A DNA stretch of 64,000 nucleotides from DAHUYF01 sp035623985. GTDB taxonomy: Bacteria > Pseudomonadota > Alphaproteobacteria > ATCC43930 > CGMCC-115725. Shown one piece after another: positions 44,704 through 55,938 of this stretch. Each line of letters starts with the position of its first letter. The first letter of the stretch is position 1. The stretch covers positions 1 through 64,000 of the forward strand of contig DASPSJ010000079.1 in the NCBI GenBank assembly GCA_035623985.1. The letters run 5' to 3'. The notes beneath the pieces were generated by a model. The model ran no database searches, was not told the DNA's origin, and saw only the letters and a program-made list of their open reading frames with translations. The position numbers and the translations under genes were made by a program.

Positions 44704-45135
44704 ATGGTCGGCACGGTCCGCCTTCACGGTCTCGTCGTCATCGTCCTGTGCGGCCTGATGGGCCTCGCCCTGGCAACCCCGTCCGCACCGGGCGCCAAGG
44801 TCTATTTCATCGAACTGAAGGACGGCGACACCGTCAAGAGCCCGTTCGTCGTCCGTTTCGGCCTTTCCGGCATGGGCATCTCGCCGGCGGGGGTCGAGAA
44901 CCAGCCCAACACCGGCCATCATCATCTGCTGGTCGACGCCACGCTCGAAGGCGACGCGCTCAAATTCCCCATTCCCAATGACGAGCATCACCTGCATTTC
45001 GGCAAGGGGCAGACCGAGACGGTGCTGACGCTGCCGCCAGGCAAGCATACGCTCCAGCTCGTGCTGGGGGATTGGCAGCACGTGCCGCACGAGCCGCCGG
45101 TCATGTCCGAGCGCATCACCATCACCGTGCAATAG
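44704..45135 (+). CDS. DUF4399 family exported protein
   Basis: Protein of 143 residues with a signal peptide (LVVIVLCGLMGLALATPS). The mature part matches DUF4399: VYFIELKDGDTVKSPFVVRFGL, NTGHHHLLVD, and LPPGKHTLQLVLGDWQHVPH. The clustered His residues suggest metal binding, and the immunoglobulin-like strands suggest a periplasmic accessory role. ATG 44704 is selected because it immediately precedes the signal peptide. Function is not established for the family. Confidence 0.83.
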   Translation: MVGTVRLHGLVVIVLCGLMGLALATPSAPGAKVYFIELKDGDTVKSPFVVRFGLSGMGISPAGVENQPNTGHHHLLVDATLEGDALKFPIPNDEHHLHFGKGQTETVLTLPPGKHTLQLVLGDWQHVPHEPPVMSERITITVQ

Positions 45136-45220
45136 ACGCGCCGCAACAGGCACGGCGGAAGCGGACGTTCCAGCCCCGCCGGTCGCAATGAACAAGCCGC
45201 CTCGGCCGCGGGCGCTCCCG

Positions 45221-45352
45221 CTACTGGAAAAGCTTCAGCGCGTTCACGAGGGTCTGGATGACCCCCCAGGCCAGCGGAATGCCGACGAAGCCCCAGGCAA
45301 GAACCAGCTTCAACCCGTTGCCGGGGCCTTGCCGCGCCGCGGTCGATTGCAT
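45221..45352 (-). CDS. Small subunit of oxalate/formate-type MFS transporter
   Basis: Membrane mini-protein of 43 residues: a short polar N terminus (MQSTAARQGPGN) and one hydrophobic helix (LVLAWGFVGIPLAWGVIQTL) ending in KLFQ. It is encoded 17 bases after the large MFS antiporter gene and resembles the small companion protein regularly found beside OxlT-like transporters. Probably stabilises or tunes the antiporter in the inner membrane. A GGAGG-type sequence in the intervening 17 bases serves as its ribosome binding site. Confidence 0.78.
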   Translation of the reverse strand: MQSTAARQGPGNGLKLVLAWGFVGIPLAWGVIQTLVNALKLFQ

Positions 45353-45369
45353 GCTTTCCTCCCTTGCGC

Positions 45370-46740
45370 TCACGCCGAAGCCTCGGCTTTGCGCGCCTCC
45401 ATGTGGTGGCGCTCATGCACCGCGGCGATGAAGAAATTGCAGATGAAGCCGATCACCAGCAGCACGGCCATGACATACATGGTGACGTTATAGGCCTGCG
45501 CCTTGGCAACACCGTGCGCGACGTTGTAAGCGCGAATATAGTTCACCAGCACCGGCCCGAAGATGCCGGCCATCGACCAGGCGGTCAGCAGCAAGCCGTG
45601 GATGGCGCCGACATAGCGCGTGCCGAACATGTCCTTGAGATAGGCCGGCACGGTGGCGAAGCCGCCGCCATACATGCTGAAGATGACGCCATAGGCGAGC
45701 ACGAACAGCGCGACGCTGCCGATCTCGCCGGCATAGGGCACCGCCGCGTAGAGCGCCGCGCCCAGCACGAAGAAGATGACATAGGTGTTCTTGCGCCCGA
45801 GCAGATCCGACATCGAGGCCCAGAAGAAGCGCCCGCCCATGTTGAAGAGGCTCATCAGCCCGACGAAGCCCGAAGCGGCGATCGCGGTGACGCGCCCCGG
45901 GAACATCTCCTGGCTCATGGCCGAAGCCTGGCCAAGCACGCCGATGCCGGCGGTGACGTTGAGGCAGAGCACCCACCAGATCAGCCAGAATTGCGGCGTC
46001 TTCAGTGCGTCATAGACATAGACGTTCTTGGTGGTGATGAGCCTCCTGGGCCGCGCCGGCGCGACATAGCCCGCCGGCGCCCAACCCGGCGCCGGCACGC
46101 GCACGATCGCTGCGCCCACCGTCATGAAGCAGAAATAGATCGCGCCCAAGGCCAGGAAGGTCTCGGCGACGCCGACATGGGTTGGGGTCGAGAACAGGCT
46201 CATCAGCCGGACGGAAAGCGGCGAGGCGATGAAGGCGCCGCCGCCGAAGCCCATGATCGCCATGCCGGTCGCCATGCCTGGACGGTCGGGAAACCATTTG
46301 ATCAGGGTCGAGACCGGCGAGATGTAGCCGATGCCGAGGCCGAAGCCGCCGAGAATGCCGTAGCCGACATAGATGACCCAGATGTTGTGGAAATAGACGC
46401 CGATCGCCGAGATGACGAAGCCGCCGCCGAAGCACAGCGCCGCGGTGACCATGGCGCGGCGCGGCCCGCTTTCCTCGACCCAACGCCCGAGCAGCGCCGC
46501 CGAGACGCCGAGAAAGAAGATGCCCAGGCTGAAGATCCAGCCGAGATCGGTGAGCTCCCAGTCGCCCGGCGCCGATTTGGTGATGCCGATGAGCCTGGTC
46601 ATCGGCAGGTTGAACACGCTGAACGCATAGGCTTGGCCGATGCACAGATGCACGCACAACGCCGCCGGCGGGATCAGCCAGCGGCTATAGCCGGGCGGCG
46701 CCATGATTTTCTCTTTATCCAGGACAGACGTAATCGCCAT
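45370..46740 (-). CDS. OxlT-like oxalate/formate MFS antiporter
   Basis: Major facilitator protein of 456 residues with 12 predicted membrane helices. OxlT-family features include HLCIGQAYAFSVFNLPM in the first helix, GYGILGGFGLGIGYISPVS, LIKWFPDRPGMATGMAIMGFG and NMGGRFFWASMSDLLGRKNT after the central loop. The family exchanges oxalate for formate or moves related anions. Its neighbour 300 bases away is the selenium/formate dehydrogenase cluster, so formate movement is a reasonable role here. C terminus is cytosolic and His-rich (HERHHMEARK). Confidence 0.9.
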   Translation of the reverse strand: MAITSVLDKEKIMAPPGYSRWLIPPAALCVHLCIGQAYAFSVFNLPMTRLIGITKSAPGDWELTDLGWIFSLGIFFLGVSAALLGRWVEESGPRRAMVTAALCFGGGFVISAIGVYFHNIWVIYVGYGILGGFGLGIGYISPVSTLIKWFPDRPGMATGMAIMGFGGGAFIASPLSVRLMSLFSTPTHVGVAETFLALGAIYFCFMTVGAAIVRVPAPGWAPAGYVAPARPRRLITTKNVYVYDALKTPQFWLIWWVLCLNVTAGIGVLGQASAMSQEMFPGRVTAIAASGFVGLMSLFNMGGRFFWASMSDLLGRKNTYVIFFVLGAALYAAVPYAGEIGSVALFVLAYGVIFSMYGGGFATVPAYLKDMFGTRYVGAIHGLLLTAWSMAGIFGPVLVNYIRAYNVAHGVAKAQAYNVTMYVMAVLLVIGFICNFFIAAVHERHHMEARKAEASA

Positions 46741-47057
46741 CGCTTGCCTCCTCCCTCAACGTTCGTCCTCGTCAGCCAGGTGCTGCGCCCGCAGCGTTTG
46801 TTGACTCTAGCTAACTATTTGCCGCCGACTATGACGGCAAATCCGTTCGAGCGTCAACACTCAGGAGGCCATGCGATGCCGGCGGGTGGGGCGGCGTCCG
46901 CCGCGAGCGGGGGCGTGGGTTGACCGTTGAGTCGCCCTCTTAGCAATTATTGATTGTCTATAATACATATGATTTCTTAATTATAGTACAAGCGCTGGCG
47001 CTACGGGGTTGCTTGCGCTCGCCGGACGAAAGCGCGCCCCTTGCGAGGGCGGCATCA
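46741..47057. other. AT-rich gap between antiporter and selD
   Basis: About 315 bases containing the most AT-rich sequence of this part of the window (46940-46990). TATAAT-like hexamers occur on both strands there, at 46959-46964 on the plus strand and close by on the minus strand, but no well-placed -35 was found. The minus-strand elements could drive the antiporter gene. Confidence 0.45.
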
Positions 47058-49337
47058 TTATGAGGGCGTCCTTGAAGTGCGGATGACGACCGCCGGCTGG
47101 GCATCGTCCTTGGCCGACATCACCGAGCCGATGATCGCCGCTTGCGCGTAGCCAAGGCGGCTCAGCTCCGCCAGGCAGGCTTCGGCCTCGGCTTCGGGAA
47201 GGCTGGCCAGCAAGCCGCCCGCCGTCTGCGGATCGAACATCAAGGGATACCGCTCGTCTTCCGCCGCCTTCCCGGGCTCGCGGATGACCCGCTGGAGACG
47301 GAGATTCTGCGGTTGAAGGGAGCTGAAGATGCCGAGCCGGACCGTCTCCAGCGCGCCTTCGAGCAGCGGCACGGCATCGATGTCGAGACGGACATCGACG
47401 CGCGATGCCTTGATCATCTCGACGAGATGGCCCAGGAGCCCGAACCCCGTCACGTCGGTGCAAGCGGAAGCGCCATGGCGGCACAGGCATTCCGCGCCGC
47501 GGCGATTGGACAAAAGCATCGAGGCAAGCGCCGCGTCGATCCATCGCGCCTTGGCCTTCGCTCGCATGTCCGCGGCGAAAAGCGTGCCCGTGCCGAGCGG
47601 CTTGGTCAGGATCAGCCGGTCGCCCGGCCGCATCCCGCCCTTGCGCAGCAAGCGCTCGGGATCGGCAAAGCCGTTGACGGCGAAGCCCAAGGACAGCTCC
47701 AGCCCTTCGCTGGTGTGGCCGCCGACGAGAGCCGTGTTCGCCTCATCGAGAACCCTGAGCGCGCCCGACATGAGCTCAAAGAGCTGGCGCTCGACCTTTT
47801 GCTCGAGGCCATAAGGGAGGGTGGCGATGGCGAGCGCCGATTGCGGCGTGGCGCCCATGGCAAAGATGTCGCCGAGGCTGTGATTCGCCGCCACCTGTCC
47901 GAAGACGTAGGGATCGTCGATGAAGGCGCGAAAGAAGTCGACGGTGTGAACCATGACCTTGCCCGCCGGCACGGCGACGACGGCGGCGTCGTCGGGCGCC
48001 GCGAGCCCGACCAGCACATCGCCGCGAGCGGCCGGCCGAAGCTCGCGCAGCACCCGGTCGAGCACGGTGCTGCCCACCTTCGCGCCGCAGCCGCCGCAGC
48101 GCATGGTCACGGCCGAGAGCTCCGCGATCGCTTCGGAGCGCGCAAGGCCGGGGGCGAAAGCGCCTTCGCTCGCCACGGCCATGTCGGGCAGGCGGTTGAA
48201 TTTGTCGACGAAGCGGCGGTCGATCCAGTCTTTGAGGCGCCAAACGCTTCTGCCTTCGAAGGCCCAGCCGCCGCGCGAGGCGACGGCGTATTTGTCGCCG
48301 GTGGAGATGAGGCTCAGAAACCGGCGCTGTGGCGCGAATCGCGCGAGCGGCTCGCCCAGCAGCGCCCGGCGGAGATTGGCCGCGAGCGGCGGACCTTGGC
48401 GCACCGCGAAGACGCCGGATTTCGGGCGCGGGTGATCGATCATCGCCGCGACATCGCCGGCGGCGAAGACGTCCTTGTGCGAGATCGACCGAAGCGTGTC
48501 GTCGACGGCGACAAATCCGCGGTCGTCCACTTCGAGACCGGATTGCGCCAGCCAGGGCGCCGCACCCGCCGGGGTGACCAAAAGGATCTCGTCGAGCGGA
48601 TGATCGCCGCCGTCGGCGAGCCGCAGCCGCCCGGGCTCGATTGCGGTGACCGCCTTGCCGAGATGCACCGCCACCCCTCTCTCTTGCAGAATACGCCGGA
48701 ATTTGGCGCGCACGCGCGCGTTGTGGCTCGGCAGGACGTCGTCGGTATCGCCGAAGAGATGGAATTCCAGCCGATCTCCGCCTTGCCCGTCGGCCGCCAG
48801 CAGCCGGCGCAGCCGATACTCGGCGGACAGCAGGAGTTCCACGCCGCCCGCGCCCGCCCCGACGACGCCGATCCGCGCCGCGCCGCGCGCGAGCACGCGC
48901 TCGCTCAGCGCCTGCCAGCGCTGGAGAAAGGCGCCGATCGGCTTCACCGGCACCGAAGCGGCGGCGGCGCCGGCGATGTCCGACAGGCGGGGCGTCGAGC
49001 CGATGTCGATGGACAGCAGATCGTAAGAGACCGGCGGCCGGTCGCGGCACAGCACGCGGCGGCCTTCGAGATCGATCCCCGTGGCCTCGTCGTGAACGAG
49101 CACGGCGCCGGCAAACCGCGACAGCGGTCCCAGATCGATATGCGCCTCGTCGAAAGCGTAGTGACCGGCGATGAGACCGGGCAACATGCCGGAATAGGGC
49201 GTATGGCTTTCGCGGCAGATGAGCGTAATCCGGACCCCCGACAGCGGCTTCATTGCGAAGCGCTTGAGCACGATCACGTGGCTGTGGCCGCCGCCGACCA
49301 GAACCAAATCCTTGAGAACCGGCACCGCGTTTCGCAT
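47058..49337 (-). CDS. selD: Bifunctional pyridine-nucleotide oxidoreductase / selenide,water dikinase SelD
   Basis: Protein of 759 residues in two parts. Residues ~1-390 are an NDH-2-like flavoprotein with the FAD loop LVLVGGGHSHVIVLKRF, a second dinucleotide site IGVVGAGAGGVELLLSAEYR and DVFAAGDVAAMI. From about residue 410 a complete SelD follows, with MRCGGCGAKVGST near the catalytic Cys, then LVGGHTSEGLELSLGF and GFGLLGHLVEM. SelD makes selenophosphate from selenide and ATP; the fused flavoprotein may supply reduced selenium, which is inference. Such fusions are known in several bacteria. No in-frame UGA is used in this gene. It is the last gene of the sel/fdn series. Confidence 0.93.
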   Translation of the reverse strand: MRNAVPVLKDLVLVGGGHSHVIVLKRFAMKPLSGVRITLICRESHTPYSGMLPGLIAGHYAFDEAHIDLGPLSRFAGAVLVHDEATGIDLEGRRVLCRDRPPVSYDLLSIDIGSTPRLSDIAGAAAASVPVKPIGAFLQRWQALSERVLARGAARIGVVGAGAGGVELLLSAEYRLRRLLAADGQGGDRLEFHLFGDTDDVLPSHNARVRAKFRRILQERGVAVHLGKAVTAIEPGRLRLADGGDHPLDEILLVTPAGAAPWLAQSGLEVDDRGFVAVDDTLRSISHKDVFAAGDVAAMIDHPRPKSGVFAVRQGPPLAANLRRALLGEPLARFAPQRRFLSLISTGDKYAVASRGGWAFEGRSVWRLKDWIDRRFVDKFNRLPDMAVASEGAFAPGLARSEAIAELSAVTMRCGGCGAKVGSTVLDRVLRELRPAARGDVLVGLAAPDDAAVVAVPAGKVMVHTVDFFRAFIDDPYVFGQVAANHSLGDIFAMGATPQSALAIATLPYGLEQKVERQLFELMSGALRVLDEANTALVGGHTSEGLELSLGFAVNGFADPERLLRKGGMRPGDRLILTKPLGTGTLFAADMRAKAKARWIDAALASMLLSNRRGAECLCRHGASACTDVTGFGLLGHLVEMIKASRVDVRLDIDAVPLLEGALETVRLGIFSSLQPQNLRLQRVIREPGKAAEDERYPLMFDPQTAGGLLASLPEAEAEACLAELSRLGYAQAAIIGSVMSAKDDAQPAVVIRTSRTPS

Positions 49338-49446
49338 CGACAGCTCGCGACCCTCGTCAAAGCCTCGTCAGCGCCGCATCGCCCGGCGGGCGTCGATGGA
49401 ATGGAGCCCCGTCACCGCCCGCCACGCAGAGCCTGGCCGTGCCGCC

Positions 49447-49904
49447 TCAGAAATCGACAACCGGCGTCGCCGTCACATATTGGTCGAACAGCGCCCAAAA
49501 CGGTCCGGCATGCGTCTGGGCGTACCAGTCCTCAAAGGAGGCAAGCGCCTCCCGCAGGAGGTCGGAGGCGTTCGGCGGCGGCTCGGGCGCGAGGCCGCGA
49601 AAGAGCGCGCGGGCGACCGACGCAAAGCGATCAAGGACGGCGCGGCGAGCCTCGCTGTCGTCGGACCAGGCGAGCTCCTCATAGAGCGCAGCGCCGGCCG
49701 CCTGGACGGCGCCGTCCTCGTCCTTGGCTTCGGCGATCGCCGCCGCGGCCGCGCGCATGAGGTTGAGCCGGCGGAAGGCGAAGCTGCGCTCGCGCTCGAG
49801 CAGCGAGAGGCGCCGCGCGCTGTCGCGCCGAAAGGCCGTCTCGGCCTCGGCCGCGCGGTCGGCCGCCGCTTGCAGCGCCTCGAGCAGCGCCGGCGCGACG
49901 GCGG

Positions 49905-49908
<4 letters not shown>
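49447..49908 (-). CDS. Unknown helical protein in the selenocysteine locus
   Basis: Protein of 153 residues, start GTG 49908 overlapping the selB stop by four bases (GTGA). It is all-helical: AAADRAAEAETAFRRDSARR and ERERSFAFRRLNLMRAAAAA form a charged, coiled-coil-like first half. The second half, SEARRAVLDRFASVARALF, then LREALASFEDWYAQTHAGPF and FDQYVTATPVVDF, is more globular. No signal peptide, metal motif or known family. Its position between selB/selC and selD, with translational coupling, points to a role in selenium metabolism or formate dehydrogenase assembly. Confidence 0.75.
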
Positions 49909-53413
<3,505 letters not shown>

Positions 53414-53431
53414 CACGCCCGAGCCTCGGGA

Positions 53432-54346
53432 TCAATACCCCAGGAGGAACGGATTGAAGGCGCCCCGGCGAAATCCGGCCTCGCGCACCAGCAGATCGAG
53501 GCCGAGCGTCGCAACGTCGTCGGCGATCGGATCGAGCGCTGGCTCCGTGTGCTGGTAGAGGATCTTGACATAGCCCCGGCAGGCGTCACAGGTCTCCGCC
53601 TTGATGGTCCCGGCATCGCCTTCGATCCCGTGATAGGCGATGCCCTCGGTCGAGCCACAGAGCGTACATTTGATGCGGACATAGTTCCAGAGCGTGCCGC
53701 AGAGCGCGCAGGCGCAAAACCGCGTACCATGCGCCCCCGGCCAACCCACGATGAGCGACGCGGCCGGCGGCCCGCCGCAGGCCGGACAGACGCCGTCGCC
53801 CACCGGCCGCAGGCGCGCGGCGCCAAGCCCGGCCGCGAGACGGCTGAAATGGACCTGCAGCGCGGCGGCCAACAGGGCATGGTCCGCGAAAGCCGCCGCG
53901 GGAACGGCGTCGCCGAGCACGTCGCCGATCATGGCGCGGCGCGCGGCGGCGTCGGCGCCGGTCAGCCGCATGAGCGCCTCTTTCGCCCGTTCCGGCATGG
54001 CGAGGCCGCGCAGGCGCGACAGCAGGAGCTCGAGCGCGGCGGCAAAGGCGGCGTCCGGCTGGAACGCGCCGCGGTCGAGCGGCGGCATGCCGAAGCCATA
54101 GGCGCGCTCGATCGCGTCGGGAGGCGGCCAAGCCGGCGCCGGCAGCTCCGGCTGGAGGCGATCCTGGATCTCCGCCAGCGACGCCAGAAAGAAAAGATAG
54201 GGGCCGAGCTCATGCCCCGGAGCGAGGCTGCGCAAGCGCGCGGCCCGATCGCGGAACATCGTTTCCGGCCGCGGCAGGCGCACGAAAGGCGGCGCCGCGA
54301 CCTCGCCGATGGGAACGGGATCGCGAGGCGCGCCGCTCTCGCTCAC
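53432..54346 (-). CDS. fdhE: Formate dehydrogenase accessory protein FdhE
   Basis: Cytosolic protein of 304 residues needed for active respiratory formate dehydrogenase. The C-terminal half carries four zinc/iron Cys pairs of the rubredoxin-like type: CPACGG, CACALCG, CTLCGS and CDACRG, followed by the family ending VREAGFRRGAFNPFLLGY. The N-terminal half is helical as in other FdhE proteins. It is seven bases from the fdnI stop, so it is part of the fdn transcript; it lies between the enzyme genes and selA. Confidence 0.93.
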   Translation of the reverse strand: MSESGAPRDPVPIGEVAAPPFVRLPRPETMFRDRAARLRSLAPGHELGPYLFFLASLAEIQDRLQPELPAPAWPPPDAIERAYGFGMPPLDRGAFQPDAAFAAALELLLSRLRGLAMPERAKEALMRLTGADAAARRAMIGDVLGDAVPAAAFADHALLAAALQVHFSRLAAGLGAARLRPVGDGVCPACGGPPAASLIVGWPGAHGTRFCACALCGTLWNYVRIKCTLCGSTEGIAYHGIEGDAGTIKAETCDACRGYVKILYQHTEPALDPIADDVATLGLDLLVREAGFRRGAFNPFLLGY

Positions 54347-54353
54347 GGCGATG

Positions 54354-55028
54354 TCATGAGCGCCGCGCCGGCCTGGCTTCGCCCTTCGCGACTTCCTCGC
54401 GCAGCCACTTGCGGTGGTGCCGCCACGCCCAGCCGCCCGTCACCTGGCCCTGCGTCATGGCCTGAACCGTGCCGCGCACCCAGATCGCCGCATAGACGTG
54501 CACGATCCAGACGAGGATGGCGAGGATCGCCGCCATCGAGTGGACGAGGATGGCGAGGCGCTTTTGCGCCAGCGTCGTGTAGTCGTAGAAATATTCATCC
54601 CAAATCACGATGCCGCTCGAGATCAATATCAGGATGAGAACCGTCATGCTCCAGAAGACGAGCTTCTGCCCGGCATTGTATTTGCCGAGCTCGGGCAGAT
54701 TCTCCTCGCGCGCGGCGAGCACGTCGCGAATGCGGCGCATCCAGGTGCCGTCCTCCGCCTTCCACAGGTTGAGCGGCCAGAAGCGCAGGAAGAGGCCGAG
54801 GAAGCTGAAGAACAGAACCACGCCGATCCAAGGATGGATGATCCGCGTCAGCTCGCCGCCGCCGAACAGCGCGGTCAGGAAAAAGAGACTGGGATAGAAC
54901 AGCGACAGCCCCGAAAGCGCCAGCAGGATGAGGCTTGCCGCCGTTATCCAGTGGTTGACGCGCGCGCCGGCCGTATAGCGGTCGACGATGGTTCCGCGTC
55001 GGCCGGCGCCGCGGGCTGGCGTCGTCAT
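54354..55028 (-). CDS. fdnI: Formate dehydrogenase cytochrome b556 (gamma) subunit
   Basis: Membrane subunit of 224 residues that passes electrons from formate to quinone. Four hydrophobic helices are visible, e.g. ITAASLILLALSGLSLFYP and LVFWSMTVLILILISSGIVIW. Haem-ligand His residues sit in NHWITAASL, IIHPWIGVVLFF and the LVHSMAAILAILVWIVHVY helix. Start ATG 55028 overlaps the fdnH stop (ATGA). Length equals FdnI/FdoI (about 210-217). Confidence 0.94.
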   Translation of the reverse strand: MTTPARGAGRRGTIVDRYTAGARVNHWITAASLILLALSGLSLFYPSLFFLTALFGGGELTRIIHPWIGVVLFFSFLGLFLRFWPLNLWKAEDGTWMRRIRDVLAAREENLPELGKYNAGQKLVFWSMTVLILILISSGIVIWDEYFYDYTTLAQKRLAILVHSMAAILAILVWIVHVYAAIWVRGTVQAMTQGQVTGGWAWRHHRKWLREEVAKGEARPARRS

Positions 55029-55924
55029 GCCTTGCCCTCCACCAGTCGACGCGCCTTTTCCTCGTCTTCGCCGGAGACGCGATTCGGCCCGTTGATCACG
55101 TAATGGGCGACGCCGGCGATGACCGCCGCGGCAAGCGCCGCGAGCCCGGCAAATCGACTGACGCCTTTCCAGACCTGGACGAGCGGGCTGATCACGGGAT
55201 TGCCGGCGAGCCCGGCATAGAGCTCCGGCTTGTCGGCATGATGCAGCACGTACATCACATGGGTGCCGCCGACGCCGTCGGGATTGTAGAGGCCGGCATT
55301 GGCGAAGCCGCGCGATTTCAAATCGTCGATGCGGCCCTTGGCGTGAGCGAGCATGTCGTTCTTGGCGCCGAAGACGATGGCGTGGGTCGGACACGCCTTG
55401 GCGCAAGCCGGCCCCTGGCCCACCGCGACCCGGTCGGAGCAGAGCGTGCATTTATGCGCCTTGCCCTCGACCCTGGAGATGCGCGGAATGTTGAACGGGC
55501 AGCCCTTGACGCAATAGCCGCAGCCGATGCAGTTCTCGGCGACGAAGTCGACGATGCCGTTCGAATACTGCACGATGGCGCCGGGCGCGGGACAGGCTTT
55601 AAGGCAGCCGGGATCGGCGCAGTGCATGCACCCATCCTTGCGGATGAGCCATTCGAGATTGCCGGTCTCGGGATTGTCCCATTCGGTGAAGCGCATCAGC
55701 GTCCACATGTCCGGCGTGAGATCATGGGGGTTCTCGTAGAGACCCACATTCGTCCCCACCGGCTCATGCCGGTCGTTCCATTCCAGGCACGCCGACTGGC
55801 ATGCCTTGCAGCCGATGCATTTCGAGACGTCGATGAGCTTGACGACCTCGTCCGTGAACGCCACGGCCTCGGGCGGCGGGGAGGCGGAGCGGCGGACGAC
55901 ATCCATTGCGCGGGCTGTTGCCAT
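55025..55924 (-). CDS. fdnH: Formate dehydrogenase iron-sulfur (beta) subunit
   Basis: Electron-transfer subunit of 299 residues with four [4Fe-4S] clusters. Cys groups in order: CIGCKACQSAC, CMHCADPGCLKAC, CIGCGYCVKGCPFNIPR and CTLCSDRVAVGQGPACAKAC. A single C-terminal helix (FAGLAALAAAVIAGVAHYVI) anchors it in the membrane, as in FdnH. ATG 55924 is chosen; a TTG at 55942, overlapping the fdnG stop as TTGA, would add six residues. It is exported by riding with the TAT-bearing alpha subunit. Confidence 0.94.
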   Translation of the reverse strand: MATARAMDVVRRSASPPPEAVAFTDEVVKLIDVSKCIGCKACQSACLEWNDRHEPVGTNVGLYENPHDLTPDMWTLMRFTEWDNPETGNLEWLIRKDGCMHCADPGCLKACPAPGAIVQYSNGIVDFVAENCIGCGYCVKGCPFNIPRISRVEGKAHKCTLCSDRVAVGQGPACAKACPTHAIVFGAKNDMLAHAKGRIDDLKSRGFANAGLYNPDGVGGTHVMYVLHHADKPELYAGLAGNPVISPLVQVWKGVSRFAGLAALAAAVIAGVAHYVINGPNRVSGEDEEKARRLVEGKA

Positions 55925-55938
55925 GGCTCGGTCTTCCC

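Noticed and set aside
46959..46964. TATAAT on the plus strand between the antiporter and selD genes
   Set aside because: Both neighbouring genes are on the minus strand and no -35 is present at the right spacing.
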